From CAJBNH01 sp964447285 (GTDB taxonomy: Bacteria > Myxococcota_A > UBA9042), in NCBI GenBank assembly GCA_964447285.1, contig CAYURO010000002.1, positions 62,001-126,000 on the forward strand: a stretch of DNA of 64,000 bases, given 5' to 3'. The notes below the pieces were generated by a model. It worked only from the letters and a program-made list of their open reading frames with translations, ran no database searches and had not been told where the DNA came from. Below are positions 26,320 to 35,023 of the stretch, in pieces. Each line of letters begins with the position of its first letter. The first letter of the stretch is position 1. Both the position numbers and the translations under genes were made by a program.

Positions 26320-26784
26320 TCAGGGCACGTCAACGCGCAGCACTTGGGTAAAAACCTGCGCGCCGCGTTGGGCCGTCAGCCGGACTTCGTGCAGCCCCGG
26401 CTGGTCTAGCTTCAGGTCGGCACGATACCCCGGCCCCTCGGCCGTGGCCACCGACTCGACCCGCAAACCAGCGCGCGCATTGTGAAAAGCGAGGACGCTG
26501 ACTTTCGCCCCGGTCACCGGCTGGCCCGACGCTTCGGTCAGGACGAACTGGAGACGAATGCCCTGCCCCGGCGTGCGTGTGGCTGTCGCCGCGGCCTTCC
26601 ATCCCAGGTTCGTATTGCGACCGGCCTGGGCCATGTGGTCGTCCCAGGTCACGGCCTTGCGGTAGTAGTCGTCCTCGACGGCGAAGGTCGAGTCATTGGA
26701 CAGCTTCGCCAACACCCAGCCGTTCATCGCGACGGGGCCCAGCAACAACAGACCCAAGAACCAAGGCCAAGCGCGTCCTTTCAT
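26320..26784 (-). CDS. ccoH: cbb3 oxidase assembly protein CcoH (FixH)
   Basis: At 154 residues it has one N-terminal membrane helix (AWPWFLGLLLLGPVAMNGWVL) followed by the FixH signature AVEDDYYRKAVTWDDHMAQAGRN and a C-terminal beta-sandwich ending LTAQRGAQVFTQVLRVDVP. FixH stays associated with the oxidase and is needed for its assembly. The ATG overlaps the ccoG stop (ATGA). Confidence 0.9.
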   Translation of the reverse strand: MKGRAWPWFLGLLLLGPVAMNGWVLAKLSNDSTFAVEDDYYRKAVTWDDHMAQAGRNTNLGWKAAATATRTPGQGIRLQFVLTEASGQPVTGAKVSVLAFHNARAGLRVESVATAEGPGYRADLKLDQPGLHEVRLTAQRGAQVFTQVLRVDVP

Positions 26785-28190
26785 GGTGCCGCGCCTCCCG
26801 CGGGTCCGAAGAGGGAAAACGGCAGCTTGCGCGTCAGCTTGTCGCCGTCGGACACCTTGACCATGACCCGCCGGACTCCGCTGTGAAACGACTTTGCGGG
26901 CGCCAGAACGAATGCGGTGGTGGTCACGGACTGGCCTCCTCGCACATGCAGCGGATTCTCGGGCACGACCAGTGTCACGTCAGGGAGCGGCTGCCCCAGA
27001 GAATCCTCAAGTGCGATCAAGTACTTGCCGTCGTCATCACCGTGCTGGTCCACGCGCACCCGCACCAGATTCGCCACCGAACCGTCGGGCTGCATGGAGA
27101 AGGCGTCGCCCAAGCCGCGCAGCACCGTAACCTCCGCCTCGCCGCGCCGCGCCACCGCGAACGCGAACAGACCGGCAATCACCAGCAGCAGCACCGGATA
27201 CAGTACGACGCGCGGGCGCAGGATCTTGGGCCGCAGACCGGTTTCCAACGCTGCCTGTGACGTATACAAAATGAGGCCGCGCGGGCGCTTGATGCGATCC
27301 ATCACGTTGTCGCACGCGTCGATGCACTGGGTGCAGCCAATACACTCGAGCTGAAGGCCCTTGCGGATGTCGATGCCCGTGGGACAAGTCGTCACGCACG
27401 CGCCACAGTCAACGCAGTCGCCGGCCTTGCGCTCCAGCGTTGTCTTCTCCAGCTTGCCGCGCGGCTCGCCCCGGGTTGCGTCATAGGCCACGATCAGCGA
27501 CTTGCGGTCGATCAGCACCGACTGCAGCCGCGCGTAGGGGCAAGCCACCACGCACATCTGATCGCGGAACCATGCAAAATCGAGGAACATCAACACGCTG
27601 GTGGCAGCGATGACCGCAAAGCCGGCCGGGTGTTCGTGGGGCGGCCGCTTGATCCAGTGCGCCAGGTCGTCCACACCGACGAAGTACGCCAGAAAGATGT
27701 TCGCGACAACGACCGAAAGGACGGCATAGATCCCGAACTTCAGCCAGCGCCGCAGCGGAAAGCGTTGTTTGTCCAGCAGTTCTTGATTCTTGCGGCTACC
27801 CTCGATCAGACGCTCGATCGGCCGGAACACGAACTCGAGGTACACCGTCTGCGGGCAGCCCCAGCCGCACCACACCCGACCGTACAGCGCCGTCAGCAGG
27901 AAGATGCTGACGAAGATGCCGAGCATCAGGAGCATCAGCAGCACGCTATCGGTGGGCAGCAGCGTGACGCCGAAGAAGGTGAACTCTCGACTCGGAAGAT
28001 CCAGCAGAATCGAAGGCTTGCCGCCGATGTGAATGAACGGCAATCCCACGAAGAGCGCGATGAGTCCCCACGCCGTCAGCAGCCGCCGTCGCCAGAACTG
28101 GCCCCGCTGAGGCACCGGCCGCATCCAACGTCGCGTGCCGTCGAGGTTCAGGGTCGACAGGACGGGTTCGTCGGGAGCGCGGAACGTCAT
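26781..28190 (-). CDS. ccoG: cbb3 assembly ferredoxin-type membrane protein CcoG (FixG/RdxA)
   Basis: The membrane protein has 469 residues and two [4Fe-4S] ferredoxin motifs (DCVDCGACVTTCP and ECIGCTQCIDACD), plus extra conserved cysteines in RVWCGWGCPQT and MCVVACPYARLQ. Helices lie at about 35-55, 85-110, 155-180, 195-215 and 340-360, with an Ig-like C-terminal periplasmic domain. CcoG reduces Cu(II) during delivery to the cbb3 oxidase. The start is 2 nt from the ccoP stop and its end overlaps ccoH. Confidence 0.92.
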   Translation of the reverse strand: MTFRAPDEPVLSTLNLDGTRRWMRPVPQRGQFWRRRLLTAWGLIALFVGLPFIHIGGKPSILLDLPSREFTFFGVTLLPTDSVLLMLLMLGIFVSIFLLTALYGRVWCGWGCPQTVYLEFVFRPIERLIEGSRKNQELLDKQRFPLRRWLKFGIYAVLSVVVANIFLAYFVGVDDLAHWIKRPPHEHPAGFAVIAATSVLMFLDFAWFRDQMCVVACPYARLQSVLIDRKSLIVAYDATRGEPRGKLEKTTLERKAGDCVDCGACVTTCPTGIDIRKGLQLECIGCTQCIDACDNVMDRIKRPRGLILYTSQAALETGLRPKILRPRVVLYPVLLLVIAGLFAFAVARRGEAEVTVLRGLGDAFSMQPDGSVANLVRVRVDQHGDDDGKYLIALEDSLGQPLPDVTLVVPENPLHVRGGQSVTTTAFVLAPAKSFHSGVRRVMVKVSDGDKLTRKLPFSLFGPAGGAAP

Positions 28191-28192
28191 GA

Positions 28193-28786
28193 CTACTTCC
28201 CAGCCGCCAGCGGCTTCCAGGGATCCCCCTGCGGAGGCTTTCCGGCGACGTTGGTGTTGCGCAACGAGTTCACGTAGAGCACGACACCGTTCATCTCGTC
28301 CGGGGGCAGGATCTTGCCCCAAGCCTGCATGCCCTTGGCTTCTACACCCTTGGTGACGGTGGTGTAGATATCGATGAGATTGCCGCCGTGAATCCACGCG
28401 TTGTCGGTCAGGTTGGGACCGAGTCCGGGGGCCGCGTCGGTCACCATGCCGTTGGCCTTGGGGCCGTGGCAGGCGAAGCAGACGGTCTTGAACTTGGCCT
28501 CGCCCTTGGCGATCAAGTCCTTGTCGCCCACCAGCACCTGTAGCTTCTCTTCCGTCATCTGCAAGGCGGCGAGCTTGGCGTTGGCCTCTTCCTGAATCTT
28601 CATGTCGGCCACGTAGGCGTCGAGGCGGCCACCCTGCGGCTCGACAAACGCGAAGTAGGCCCAGTAACCGAGGGCAAACACCATCGACCCGATGAAGGCG
28701 AACTTCCACCACCCCGGCATGGGGTTGTCGTACTCGCGGATCCCATCGTACTCGTGGTCCATCAGGTTTTCGTCGTGCTGGCTCAT
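28193..28786 (-). CDS. ccoP: cbb3 oxidase subunit CcoP, mono-haem form
   Basis: Cytochrome c subunit passing electrons to the oxidase core. 197 residues: an N-terminal segment with MDHEYDGIREYDNPMPGWWKFAF, characteristic of CcoP, one membrane helix (about 25-48), then a single c-type haem domain with CFACH. Met ligands could come from AKGMQAWG. Classical CcoP carries two CxxCH haems in about 300 residues; the second cytochrome domain is missing. No frameshift is visible, since the gene ends cleanly 2 nt before ccoG, so this looks like a genuine shortened form. The ATG overlaps the ccoQ stop. Confidence 0.9.
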   Translation of the reverse strand: MSQHDENLMDHEYDGIREYDNPMPGWWKFAFIGSMVFALGYWAYFAFVEPQGGRLDAYVADMKIQEEANAKLAALQMTEEKLQVLVGDKDLIAKGEAKFKTVCFACHGPKANGMVTDAAPGLGPNLTDNAWIHGGNLIDIYTTVTKGVEAKGMQAWGKILPPDEMNGVVLYVNSLRNTNVAGKPPQGDPWKPLAAGK

Positions 28787-29010
28787 GCGTCACCTCGGCG
28801 GTTCGTCGGGGTTCGTTCCGTTGCGGGATCAGAAGGCTGGGGCGGGTCGTCGTCCAGAAGCGGCAACTGCCCGGCGTCCTTCCACTTGGGATGGTTGCGC
28901 GGCAAATAGGTCCAGACAGCCTGGGCAAGGAAGACGATCAGAAAGAGCACGAGCGCCGCTTGGGCCCAGACCGAAAGGTCCATGTTTCCCATGATATCGC
29001 TCAAGCTCAC
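28783..29010 (-). CDS. ccoQ: cbb3 oxidase small subunit CcoQ-like
   Basis: The gene encodes 75 residues from a GTG start preceded by GGGGAGGAAG. It has one membrane helix (AALVLFLIVFLAQAVWTYLP) followed by a short charged tail, the CcoQ layout, between ccoNO and ccoP. An ATG eight codons later is an alternative start. It is assigned mainly by position and size because CcoQ sequences are poorly conserved. Confidence 0.82.
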   Translation of the reverse strand: MSLSDIMGNMDLSVWAQAALVLFLIVFLAQAVWTYLPRNHPKWKDAGQLPLLDDDPPQPSDPATERTPTNRRGDA

Positions 29011-29047
29011 GTCTTCCTCCCCAGGACCAGTCCGGTTCTGATGGTCA

Positions 29048-31441
29048 TCAAGGTTGCACGGGCGGGACGACTGCCGGGGCAGGCGCGGCACCTGCTTCGG
29101 CGGCGGTTGGCGTCACGACGGCGGCGGCGTCAGGCGCTGCAACCGGCGTGGCATCGGCGGCAGGAGCCACGGCGGGCGCTTCCGCAGCGGCCTTGTCGCT
29201 GGCGGCCTTCTTCGCGGCGGCCTCAGCAGCAGCGGCCTCAGCAGCCGGACGACCGATGTCGACGCCAAGCCGCTGCAAGTACGCAACCAACGCGACGATC
29301 TTCTTGGTCTCGAGTCCCGGCTGGCCGCCCTCGGACACGATACCGGCAGCGATCAGCTTGGCCTGTGCGCGCGCAAGCTCCTCGGCGTTGTTCATGTCCT
29401 TGTTCAGGATAGCGCCGTAGGGCACGCCCAACATGACCATCGCGTTGACGCGGGACTGAATGCCTGCGTAGTCGAGATCCTCCGTCAACAGCCACGGGAA
29501 CGGCGGCATGATCGACCGGGGCGTCATGGCCGACGGCTCGTTCATGTGCCGGACGTGCCACAGGTCTGACCGCCGGGTACGGTACGGAGTGCTGGTGCCT
29601 TCGCGCGCCAGATCCGGTCCGATGCGGCGCGAACCCCACTGGAACGGGTGGTCGTACACGAACTCACCGGGCTTGCTGTACTCGCCAAAGCGCTCGGTCT
29701 CTGCGCGGATCGGCCGGACCATCTGCGAGTGGCAGTTGTAGCAGCCCTCCGCCAGGTAGATGTCGCGACCGGCAAGCTCGAGAGGCGTGTAGGGCTGGAC
29801 GGCATCGATGGTGGGGATGTTCGCCTTCACCAGGAAGGTCGGGATGATCTCGAACAGCGACGCGACGATGACGGCCAGTGCGGTCAACACCGTGAACTTG
29901 AAGGCCTTGCCCTCCCACGCGCGGTGGAAGTCCATGCGGATGAAGCTGGACCAGGCAGACTGGGTGGCGGTGCCGTGCGAGACATGCGCGTCGGACTTGG
30001 CAAGGGCGGGAGCCTCACCCGCCGAATCGGCGTACTGAGCCGGACGGGCCTTCCAGGTCTTGTAGAAGTTCACGCAGGCGAGGATGACGCCGGTCAGGTA
30101 CAGCGTGCCACCGACGACGCGCACGATGTACATGGGCATCAGGCGCATCACGGTCTCGACGAAGTCGGGGTACGCGAGGCGGCCGGTCGAGTCGAACGCG
30201 CGCCACATCAGGCCCTGGGTGATGCCGGCGGTGTAGATCGAGACGATGTACAGCAGGATACCGATGGTACCGATCCAGAAGTGGACTTCCGCCAGCTTGC
30301 GGCTCCACAGCGGGGTCTGGAACAGGCGGGGCAGCAGCCAGTACAGCATGCCGAACGCCATGAAGCCGTTCCATCCAAGGGTGCCGGAGTGGACGTGTGC
30401 GATGGTCCAGTCGGTGTAGTGCGACAGCGAGTTGATGCTCTTGATCGAGAGCATCGGGCCCTCGAACGTCGACATGCCGTAGAAGGTGATGGCGACGACG
30501 AAGAACTTCAGCACCGGGTCTTCCGCGACCTTGTTCCACGCACCGCGCAGGGTCAGCAGGCCGTTGATCATGCCGCCCCACGAGGGCATCCACAGCATGA
30601 CGGAGAACAGCATGCCCAGCGTCGAGGCCCACTCGGGCAGCGCGGTGTAGTGCAGGTGGTGAGGGCCGGCCCAGATGTACATGAACACGAGCGACCAGAA
30701 GTGCAGGATCGACAGCCGGTAGGAGAACACCGGGCGATTCGCTGCCTTGGGCAGGAAGTAATACATCATGCCCAGGAACGGCGTCGTCAGCACGAAGGCG
30801 ACGGCGTTGTGCCCGTACCACCACTGCATGAACGCGTCCTGCACGCCCGCGTACAGCGAGTAGCTGCGCAGGAACGTCGCCGGCACCGACAAGTTGTTGA
30901 AGATGTGCAGGATTGCCACCGTCACCACGCTGGCCACGTAGAACCAGATGGCGACGTACAGGTGACGCTCGCGGCGCTTGGCGATGGTGCCGAAGAAGTT
31001 GATGGCGAAGACCACCCACACCACGGCAATCAGGATGTCGATCGGCCACTCGAGCTCGGCGTATTCCTTGCCCTGCGTGATGCCCAGAGGCAGCGTGACC
31101 GCGGCGGCGACGATGATCAACTGCCAACCCCAGAAGTGGATGGCGCTGAGCGTGTCGCTGAACATGCGGGCCTTCAGCAGCCGCTGCGACGAGTAATACA
31201 CGCCGGCGAACACGGCGTTGCAGGCAAACGCGAAAATCACCGCGTTGGTGTGCAGCGGGCGCAGACGACCGAAATGGAACCAGCCGATGTTTAGCTGGGG
31301 CCAAGCAAGCTGTGCGGCAATCCAGACGCCGACGAACATGCCCACGACCGCCCATAGCACCATGGCGAACGTGAACTTGCGGACGATGGCGTCGTCATAA
31401 ACGAACTTCTCGATGGGGCTACCCGTCGTGGACGTGGTCAC
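29048..31441 (-). CDS. ccoNO: Fused cbb3 oxidase catalytic subunit CcoN and cytochrome c subunit CcoO
   Basis: The chain is 797 residues long and starts at GTG, with AGGAG 7 nt upstream. Residues 1 to about 470 are CcoN, a haem-copper oxidase with about 12 helices and conserved His residues in RPLHTNAVIF, WWYGHNAVAF, GPHHLHYTALP and IAHVHSGTLGW. From about 500 comes CcoO: a membrane helix (FTVLTALAVIVASLFEIIPTF), the family segment LELAGRDIYLAEGCYNCHSQMVRP with haem motif CYNCH near 566-570, and the conserved GPDLAREG. An Ala/Pro-rich tail of about 75 residues ends the chain. Separate ccoN and ccoO genes are the norm; the fusion ensures 1:1 stoichiometry. An FNR box lies about 300 nt upstream. 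Confidence 0.93.
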   Translation of the reverse strand: MTTSTTGSPIEKFVYDDAIVRKFTFAMVLWAVVGMFVGVWIAAQLAWPQLNIGWFHFGRLRPLHTNAVIFAFACNAVFAGVYYSSQRLLKARMFSDTLSAIHFWGWQLIIVAAAVTLPLGITQGKEYAELEWPIDILIAVVWVVFAINFFGTIAKRRERHLYVAIWFYVASVVTVAILHIFNNLSVPATFLRSYSLYAGVQDAFMQWWYGHNAVAFVLTTPFLGMMYYFLPKAANRPVFSYRLSILHFWSLVFMYIWAGPHHLHYTALPEWASTLGMLFSVMLWMPSWGGMINGLLTLRGAWNKVAEDPVLKFFVVAITFYGMSTFEGPMLSIKSINSLSHYTDWTIAHVHSGTLGWNGFMAFGMLYWLLPRLFQTPLWSRKLAEVHFWIGTIGILLYIVSIYTAGITQGLMWRAFDSTGRLAYPDFVETVMRLMPMYIVRVVGGTLYLTGVILACVNFYKTWKARPAQYADSAGEAPALAKSDAHVSHGTATQSAWSSFIRMDFHRAWEGKAFKFTVLTALAVIVASLFEIIPTFLVKANIPTIDAVQPYTPLELAGRDIYLAEGCYNCHSQMVRPIRAETERFGEYSKPGEFVYDHPFQWGSRRIGPDLAREGTSTPYRTRRSDLWHVRHMNEPSAMTPRSIMPPFPWLLTEDLDYAGIQSRVNAMVMLGVPYGAILNKDMNNAEELARAQAKLIAAGIVSEGGQPGLETKKIVALVAYLQRLGVDIGRPAAEAAAAEAAAKKAASDKAAAEAPAVAPAADATPVAAPDAAAVVTPTAAEAGAAPAPAVVPPVQP

Positions 31442-31737
31442 GGCTGGACTCCTGGAGTGAGGGCTTCAGGGCGAATGGATGCGGTCAACAAAGCGAAGAA
31501 CATGAAGCAGAGCAAGGACTTGATGTGGCGAACCAAGAGCGGACAAGGGAGAGAGTATGCCCGGACGCGCGAAGACTGGAAATCCCTGAACAAGCGCAAC
31601 ACGCAGTTGAACAGGGGTAACGTTTCCGTCGACACGTCAGGGCATTGGGTCACCCACGCTCCCCCCCCTGGCGCGTCGGCAGGCGGCCTTGTAACGCAAT
31701 TCGAATCGGACCTCCATGGCCCTGATCAAGTCAATAC

Positions 31738-31751
31738 TTGATCTGGATCAA
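31738..31751 (-). promoter_or_regulatory. FNR-type binding site upstream of ccoNO
   Basis: TTGATCTGGATCAA is an exact TTGAT-N4-ATCAA consensus palindrome for FNR. It lies about 297 nt upstream of the ccoNO start in a cluster that also encodes an FNR-type regulator. Low-oxygen activation of the cbb3 operon is the expected outcome; a matching -10 was not clear. Confidence 0.85.
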
Positions 31752-31864
31752 TTTCCATATGCCACAAGCAATCCCTCTGGACTCATCTGAACCAACCCAC
31801 GGCCACCGCCACCGACTGAACGGAACGCTCCGGTGACGGGTCTCGAATCAAGCCGCCGTCGCCG

Positions 31865-31893
31865 TTCGCACTTCCCGGGCGGTCTGCTAGACT
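31865..31893 (+). promoter_or_regulatory. Possible sigma70-type promoter
   Basis: TTCGCA, a 17-nt spacer and TAGACT, ending 60 nt before the ATG at 31954. Confidence 0.35.
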
Positions 31894-31953
31894 GCGCACA
31901 GTGGCGGAGGTTCCGTTTGCCTGCCGCCCGATCGGCCATCGGAGAAGCGACCC

Positions 31954-32358
31954 ATGCCCATGCTGCGCGGCATCGAAACCACGGCGATCGGCAAGACCAA
32001 GACCGTCGAGGTCACCTACGAGAACCGGACCTACGTCGACCGCAACGGCAAGCCCGTCGCGCTGATCGACATGACCTGCTACGCCTGCAGCAACAGCTAC
32101 TTCATCCTCGACAGCGACCCGATCGACTTCTGCCCGCACTGCGGCCGCCGCGAGGGACCGCCGTGGGCCTCGCACGACGAGGGCGTCGCTTGGGCGCGCC
32201 TGCATGATTTCAAGTGGTTGCGGAAGCTGGGGCTGGACGTCTACGGCCTGCGTCGCGGCGACGGCGCGTGGATGCTCGGGTTCGGGCGCAGCTCTGATGC
32301 ACTGATTGGCACCGGGCGGTACGTCGAGGTTCGCTCGCTGCTCCCCGGCGGCGGGTAA
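31954..32358 (+). CDS. Small zinc-ribbon protein of unknown function
   Basis: The 134-residue product has an ATG preceded by GGAGAAG. Two CxxC pairs (CYAC near 48-51 and CPHC near 65-68) form a rubredoxin-like zinc ribbon in the middle. The C-terminal half is basic and aromatic (VAWARLHDFKWLRKLGLDVYGLRR) and includes a Gly-rich GDGAWMLGFGRSS turn. Intracellular, no signal peptide. It starts 12 nt upstream of the next gene and probably shares its transcript. No family recognised. Confidence 0.7.
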   Translation: MPMLRGIETTAIGKTKTVEVTYENRTYVDRNGKPVALIDMTCYACSNSYFILDSDPIDFCPHCGRREGPPWASHDEGVAWARLHDFKWLRKLGLDVYGLRRGDGAWMLGFGRSSDALIGTGRYVEVRSLLPGGG

Positions 32359-32369
32359 CGGAGGCCACC

Positions 32370-33188
32370 GTGATCGACCCCAACGTCCAGGCGAACCGGC
32401 AGCGGACGCTCGGCGTGGTCGTGATCGGCAACGAAGTCCTTTCCGCCAAGTTTCACGACGAGAACACCCCGCAGCTGCTGCACCGGCTGGCCGAGGCCGG
32501 CGTGCGTGTCGGTGAGGTCGCGATCCTGCCCGACGACGTGCAACGGATCGCCCAAGTGGTGCGCGACTTCTCGCGGCGCTTCGACTTCGTGTTGACCACG
32601 GGTGGCGTTGGCCCCACACACGACGATCGCACTTGGGAAGGCGTCGCGCTGGCACTGGGCCGGGACCTGGCGGTGCACGGGGCCATGGTCGAGCGGATCG
32701 CGGCACGCACGGGTCAACCGCTGACCGACGAACAACTGCGGATGACACGCCTGCCGCCAGACACCGAGCTGCTGGGGCCCACGGACCGCTGGCCGCTGCT
32801 GCAGTGCGGTAACGTCTTCGTGCTGCCCGGCGTGCCGTCCATGGTGGCGATGCGGCTGGACCTGATTTGCCGCCTGCTCGCGGGCCCCCGACCGCGATTG
32901 GCCACGGTCTTCCTCAGCATCGATGAGTGGTTGTGCGTGCCCGCCATCGACGCGACAGTGGCTGCGTTTCCCCAGCTCGACATCGGCAGCTATCCGATCT
33001 TCGACCACGGTGACCACCGCCTGCGGGTGACATTCGAGGGCTTCGAGGCGACGCCGTTGGTCGATGCAGTCGGCGATCTGCTGCACCGCGTCGGCCTGTC
33101 GCAGCTGGTGCGCATCGAGTGGCGCGGGCTGCCGGCCGACATGGCGCCCCCTGAGTGGGCGAGAGCGGGGGGGGCATGGCCACGTTGA
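32370..33188 (+). CDS. CinA/MoaB-type molybdopterin-binding domain protein
   Basis: A product of 272 residues with a GTG start after GGAGG. Residues about 12-180 form the MoCF-like fold of competence/damage-inducible CinA and eukaryotic FAD synthase: GVVVIGNEVL, a DDVQRIAQVVRDFSRRFDFVLTTGGVGPTHDD motif (the TTGGxGPTxDD signature), then PGVPSMVAMRLD. The C-terminal nicotinamide-amidase half of full-length CinA is missing; instead there are about 90 residues of mixed alpha-beta sequence. Such stand-alone proteins are usually annotated as molybdopterin-binding or pyrophosphatase-like; the substrate here is unknown. It overlaps the next gene by 13 nt. Confidence 0.82.
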   Translation: MIDPNVQANRQRTLGVVVIGNEVLSAKFHDENTPQLLHRLAEAGVRVGEVAILPDDVQRIAQVVRDFSRRFDFVLTTGGVGPTHDDRTWEGVALALGRDLAVHGAMVERIAARTGQPLTDEQLRMTRLPPDTELLGPTDRWPLLQCGNVFVLPGVPSMVAMRLDLICRLLAGPRPRLATVFLSIDEWLCVPAIDATVAAFPQLDIGSYPIFDHGDHRLRVTFEGFEATPLVDAVGDLLHRVGLSQLVRIEWRGLPADMAPPEWARAGGAWPR

Positions 33189-33682
33189 CCTCGCTGGATT
33201 TGCGCATCCGGATGACGCTGCTGCCGACCAGCTACCAGTTCGAGGCAGCGGACAACCTGTTCGACCTGAACTGGATCTGGGTCAAGGTGCGCATCTCGGC
33301 CAGCGGCCTGCCCGGCCATTTCGTCCACACGCGACTGGCGAGTTGGGAGCTCGCAAGCCTGGCCGAGAACACCGACCAGCTTGCGGACGGCCAGCGCGCG
33401 ATGTGGCACCCGCGGTTCTTCGACTCTGGCCTGCACCTGTGGGTACGCCGGTCATCCGAGCGCAACGACACCTGCATCGTGACGTTGGTGCTGTCGCCGG
33501 TGACGGGCCCGTTGCCAGCGGACGCCCTGCCCTCGTGGCACGCCGACCGATTCAGGCACCCCGGAGGCGAGCTGGAGGGCGCGCGTTTCCAGTGTTCCCG
33601 CGCGGCGTTGGCCCTGTTCGCTGAGGAGCTGCGCGTCGCCTTGACCGACTTTCCCGTCAGGCCTGTGCAGAAGGCCGGCTGA
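33176..33682 (+). CDS. WapI-like (immunity-type) small protein
   Basis: A 168-residue protein whose ATG lies inside the end of the CinA-type gene. The layout ISASG...FVHTRLASWELASLAENTDQL after an NLFDLNWIWVKVRI strand resembles WapI-family immunity proteins (W-L-x-V strand, then a Trp-Glu-Leu x-x-Leu helix, then beta strands). It contains no Cys pairs and no signal peptide. No polymorphic toxin gene is adjacent, so if it is an immunity protein it is an orphan; a house-keeping role with the CinA-type protein is equally possible. The resemblance is by eye only. Confidence 0.55.
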   Translation: MATLTSLDLRIRMTLLPTSYQFEAADNLFDLNWIWVKVRISASGLPGHFVHTRLASWELASLAENTDQLADGQRAMWHPRFFDSGLHLWVRRSSERNDTCIVTLVLSPVTGPLPADALPSWHADRFRHPGGELEGARFQCSRAALALFAEELRVALTDFPVRPVQKAG

Positions 33683-33693
33683 GGGATCGATGC

Positions 33694-33723
33694 TTGCGGC
33701 ATGACAGGACTTTGGCGTATCGT
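33694..33723 (+). promoter_or_regulatory. Possible sigma70-type promoter
   Basis: TTGCGG, an 18-nt spacer and TATCGT, about 120 nt before the ATG at 33845; the rest of the 162-bp gap shows nothing else. Confidence 0.35.
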
Positions 33724-33844
33724 GCTGCGGCTCGATCCGAGGCGGATCGGCTTTGCGTCCCCCCAGAAGCAGGCGATGCGCTCCGCGACACACTGGCACC
33801 ACCGCCATCGCAGCCCTCGCAGAGATCACAAGGAGTCTTGGAAC

Positions 33845-34957
33845 ATGAAGCGTTTTCTCGTGATCGGTCTCGTCTTGACCGCCGCGGCGGCTACGGGTTG
33901 CAGCTCCTCTTCGAGTGGCGGCGGCGGTGCGGGTGTTGTGACCCTTGCGGCTGGCAGTGCTTGTAACGCCGCGTCCAAGCAGGTCACCTGTTCATCGACC
34001 AAGTCGTCCGTACTCGCGTGCAACGGCACCGTCTATCAAGTCGCCACCACTTGCGCGGCCGGCATGCTCTGCGACAGCGCCACCTCGACCTGCAAGGCGA
34101 CCAGCATCGACGGCAACGACACCACGTCCGACACCACGGTCACCGACGTTTCGGTTGTCGACACCACCGTTGACACCACCACGCCTGACGTCGCGGTGGA
34201 CACTCCCAAGCCCGACACGGCCACGCCGCTGGGCGGCGACTGCGCTGCGAGCGACGAGGCTTGCATCTCCACGTGCCAGGAAGAGACGTGCGCAGACGAG
34301 ATCACGGCTTGCACCGACGACCCCGACTGCACCGGCCTGATGCAGTGCCTGGGTGCTTGCACGGACGCCGCTTGCCAGGATACCTGCGCCAAGGACGCCC
34401 AGGGCAACGCGCTCGCGCTTGCCAACACGTTTGGCCTTTGCGTGCAGCTCAAATGCATCGTGGCCCCAGAGATGCCGTGCGACCAGGCCGCCCCTGACTT
34501 CCAGGACTGCCTGAACAGCTGCGCCCTCTACATGTGCATGAGCGAGATCGACACTTGCAGCGCCGACCCCACGTGCGCCACCGCCAAGGATTGCATCTTT
34601 GCCTGCGATACCGGCGCTTGCCAGCAGAAGTGCGCGACCGACGGCGGCGCGGGCGGCAAGAAGGCGTGGGACGAGCTGATTTGCCTCAACGACAAGTGCG
34701 TGGCCGACACCACCACCACCGATCCCGGCAAGTGCGCGCCGAACGACAACGCGTGCCTGCAAGAGTGCAACGACGCCAAGTGCGCGGATTCGTACGGCGC
34801 TTGCACGGGCGACACGGACTGCATGGGCATCCTGCAGTGCGCCCAGGCCTGCGGCAACGACAATGCCTGCGTGCAGCAGTGCGTGACGGACGGCGGCGCC
34901 GCCGCTTCGACCCTGCTGGACACCTGGCAGACCTGCCTGTCGGACAACTGCCTGTAA
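33845..34957 (+). CDS. Lipoprotein with acidic Thr/Asp stalk and three Cys-rich repeats
   Basis: The product has 370 residues; AAGGAG precedes the ATG. The lipobox is ATGC (Cys about 19), followed by poly-Ser/Gly. A small Cys motif (VTC...LAC...TTC...MLC...STC) precedes a 35-residue Asp/Thr/Val-rich stalk. The rest is three repeats of about 75 residues with eight or more cysteines each, following CxxxC-x3-C-x6-C-x4-C-x5-C-x3-C-x3-C spacing (about residues 135-210, 215-290 and 297-370). No known enzyme motif. It is predicted to be a disulphide-rich, surface-displayed structural or binding protein, related in design to the lipoproteins at 10792 and 48588. Confidence 0.75.
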   Translation: MKRFLVIGLVLTAAAATGCSSSSSGGGGAGVVTLAAGSACNAASKQVTCSSTKSSVLACNGTVYQVATTCAAGMLCDSATSTCKATSIDGNDTTSDTTVTDVSVVDTTVDTTTPDVAVDTPKPDTATPLGGDCAASDEACISTCQEETCADEITACTDDPDCTGLMQCLGACTDAACQDTCAKDAQGNALALANTFGLCVQLKCIVAPEMPCDQAAPDFQDCLNSCALYMCMSEIDTCSADPTCATAKDCIFACDTGACQQKCATDGGAGGKKAWDELICLNDKCVADTTTTDPGKCAPNDNACLQECNDAKCADSYGACTGDTDCMGILQCAQACGNDNACVQQCVTDGGAAASTLLDTWQTCLSDNCL

Positions 34958-35023
34958 CTTGCGGTTCTGATTCCTTTCGTGGACACCCCGCCCGCCCGCG
35001 CGCCCGCACCAGGAGGCGTCGCC

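Larger units (their letters stand above)
31442..31953 (+). other. 512-bp intergenic region between divergent ccoNO and zinc-ribbon genes
   Basis: Clearly lower in G+C than its surroundings. It holds the FNR palindrome at 31738-31751 with an additional half-site (TTGAC next to TGATCA) around 31721-31736, and a weak promoter for the rightward gene at 31865-31893. The 260-nt stretch nearest ccoNO has only a weak 71-codon frame without supporting features, so it is probably an untranslated leader. Confidence 0.6.

Noticed and set aside
31438..31653. A 71-codon minus-strand frame before ccoNO
   Set aside because: No ribosome site, atypical composition and no family; more likely the untranslated leader.
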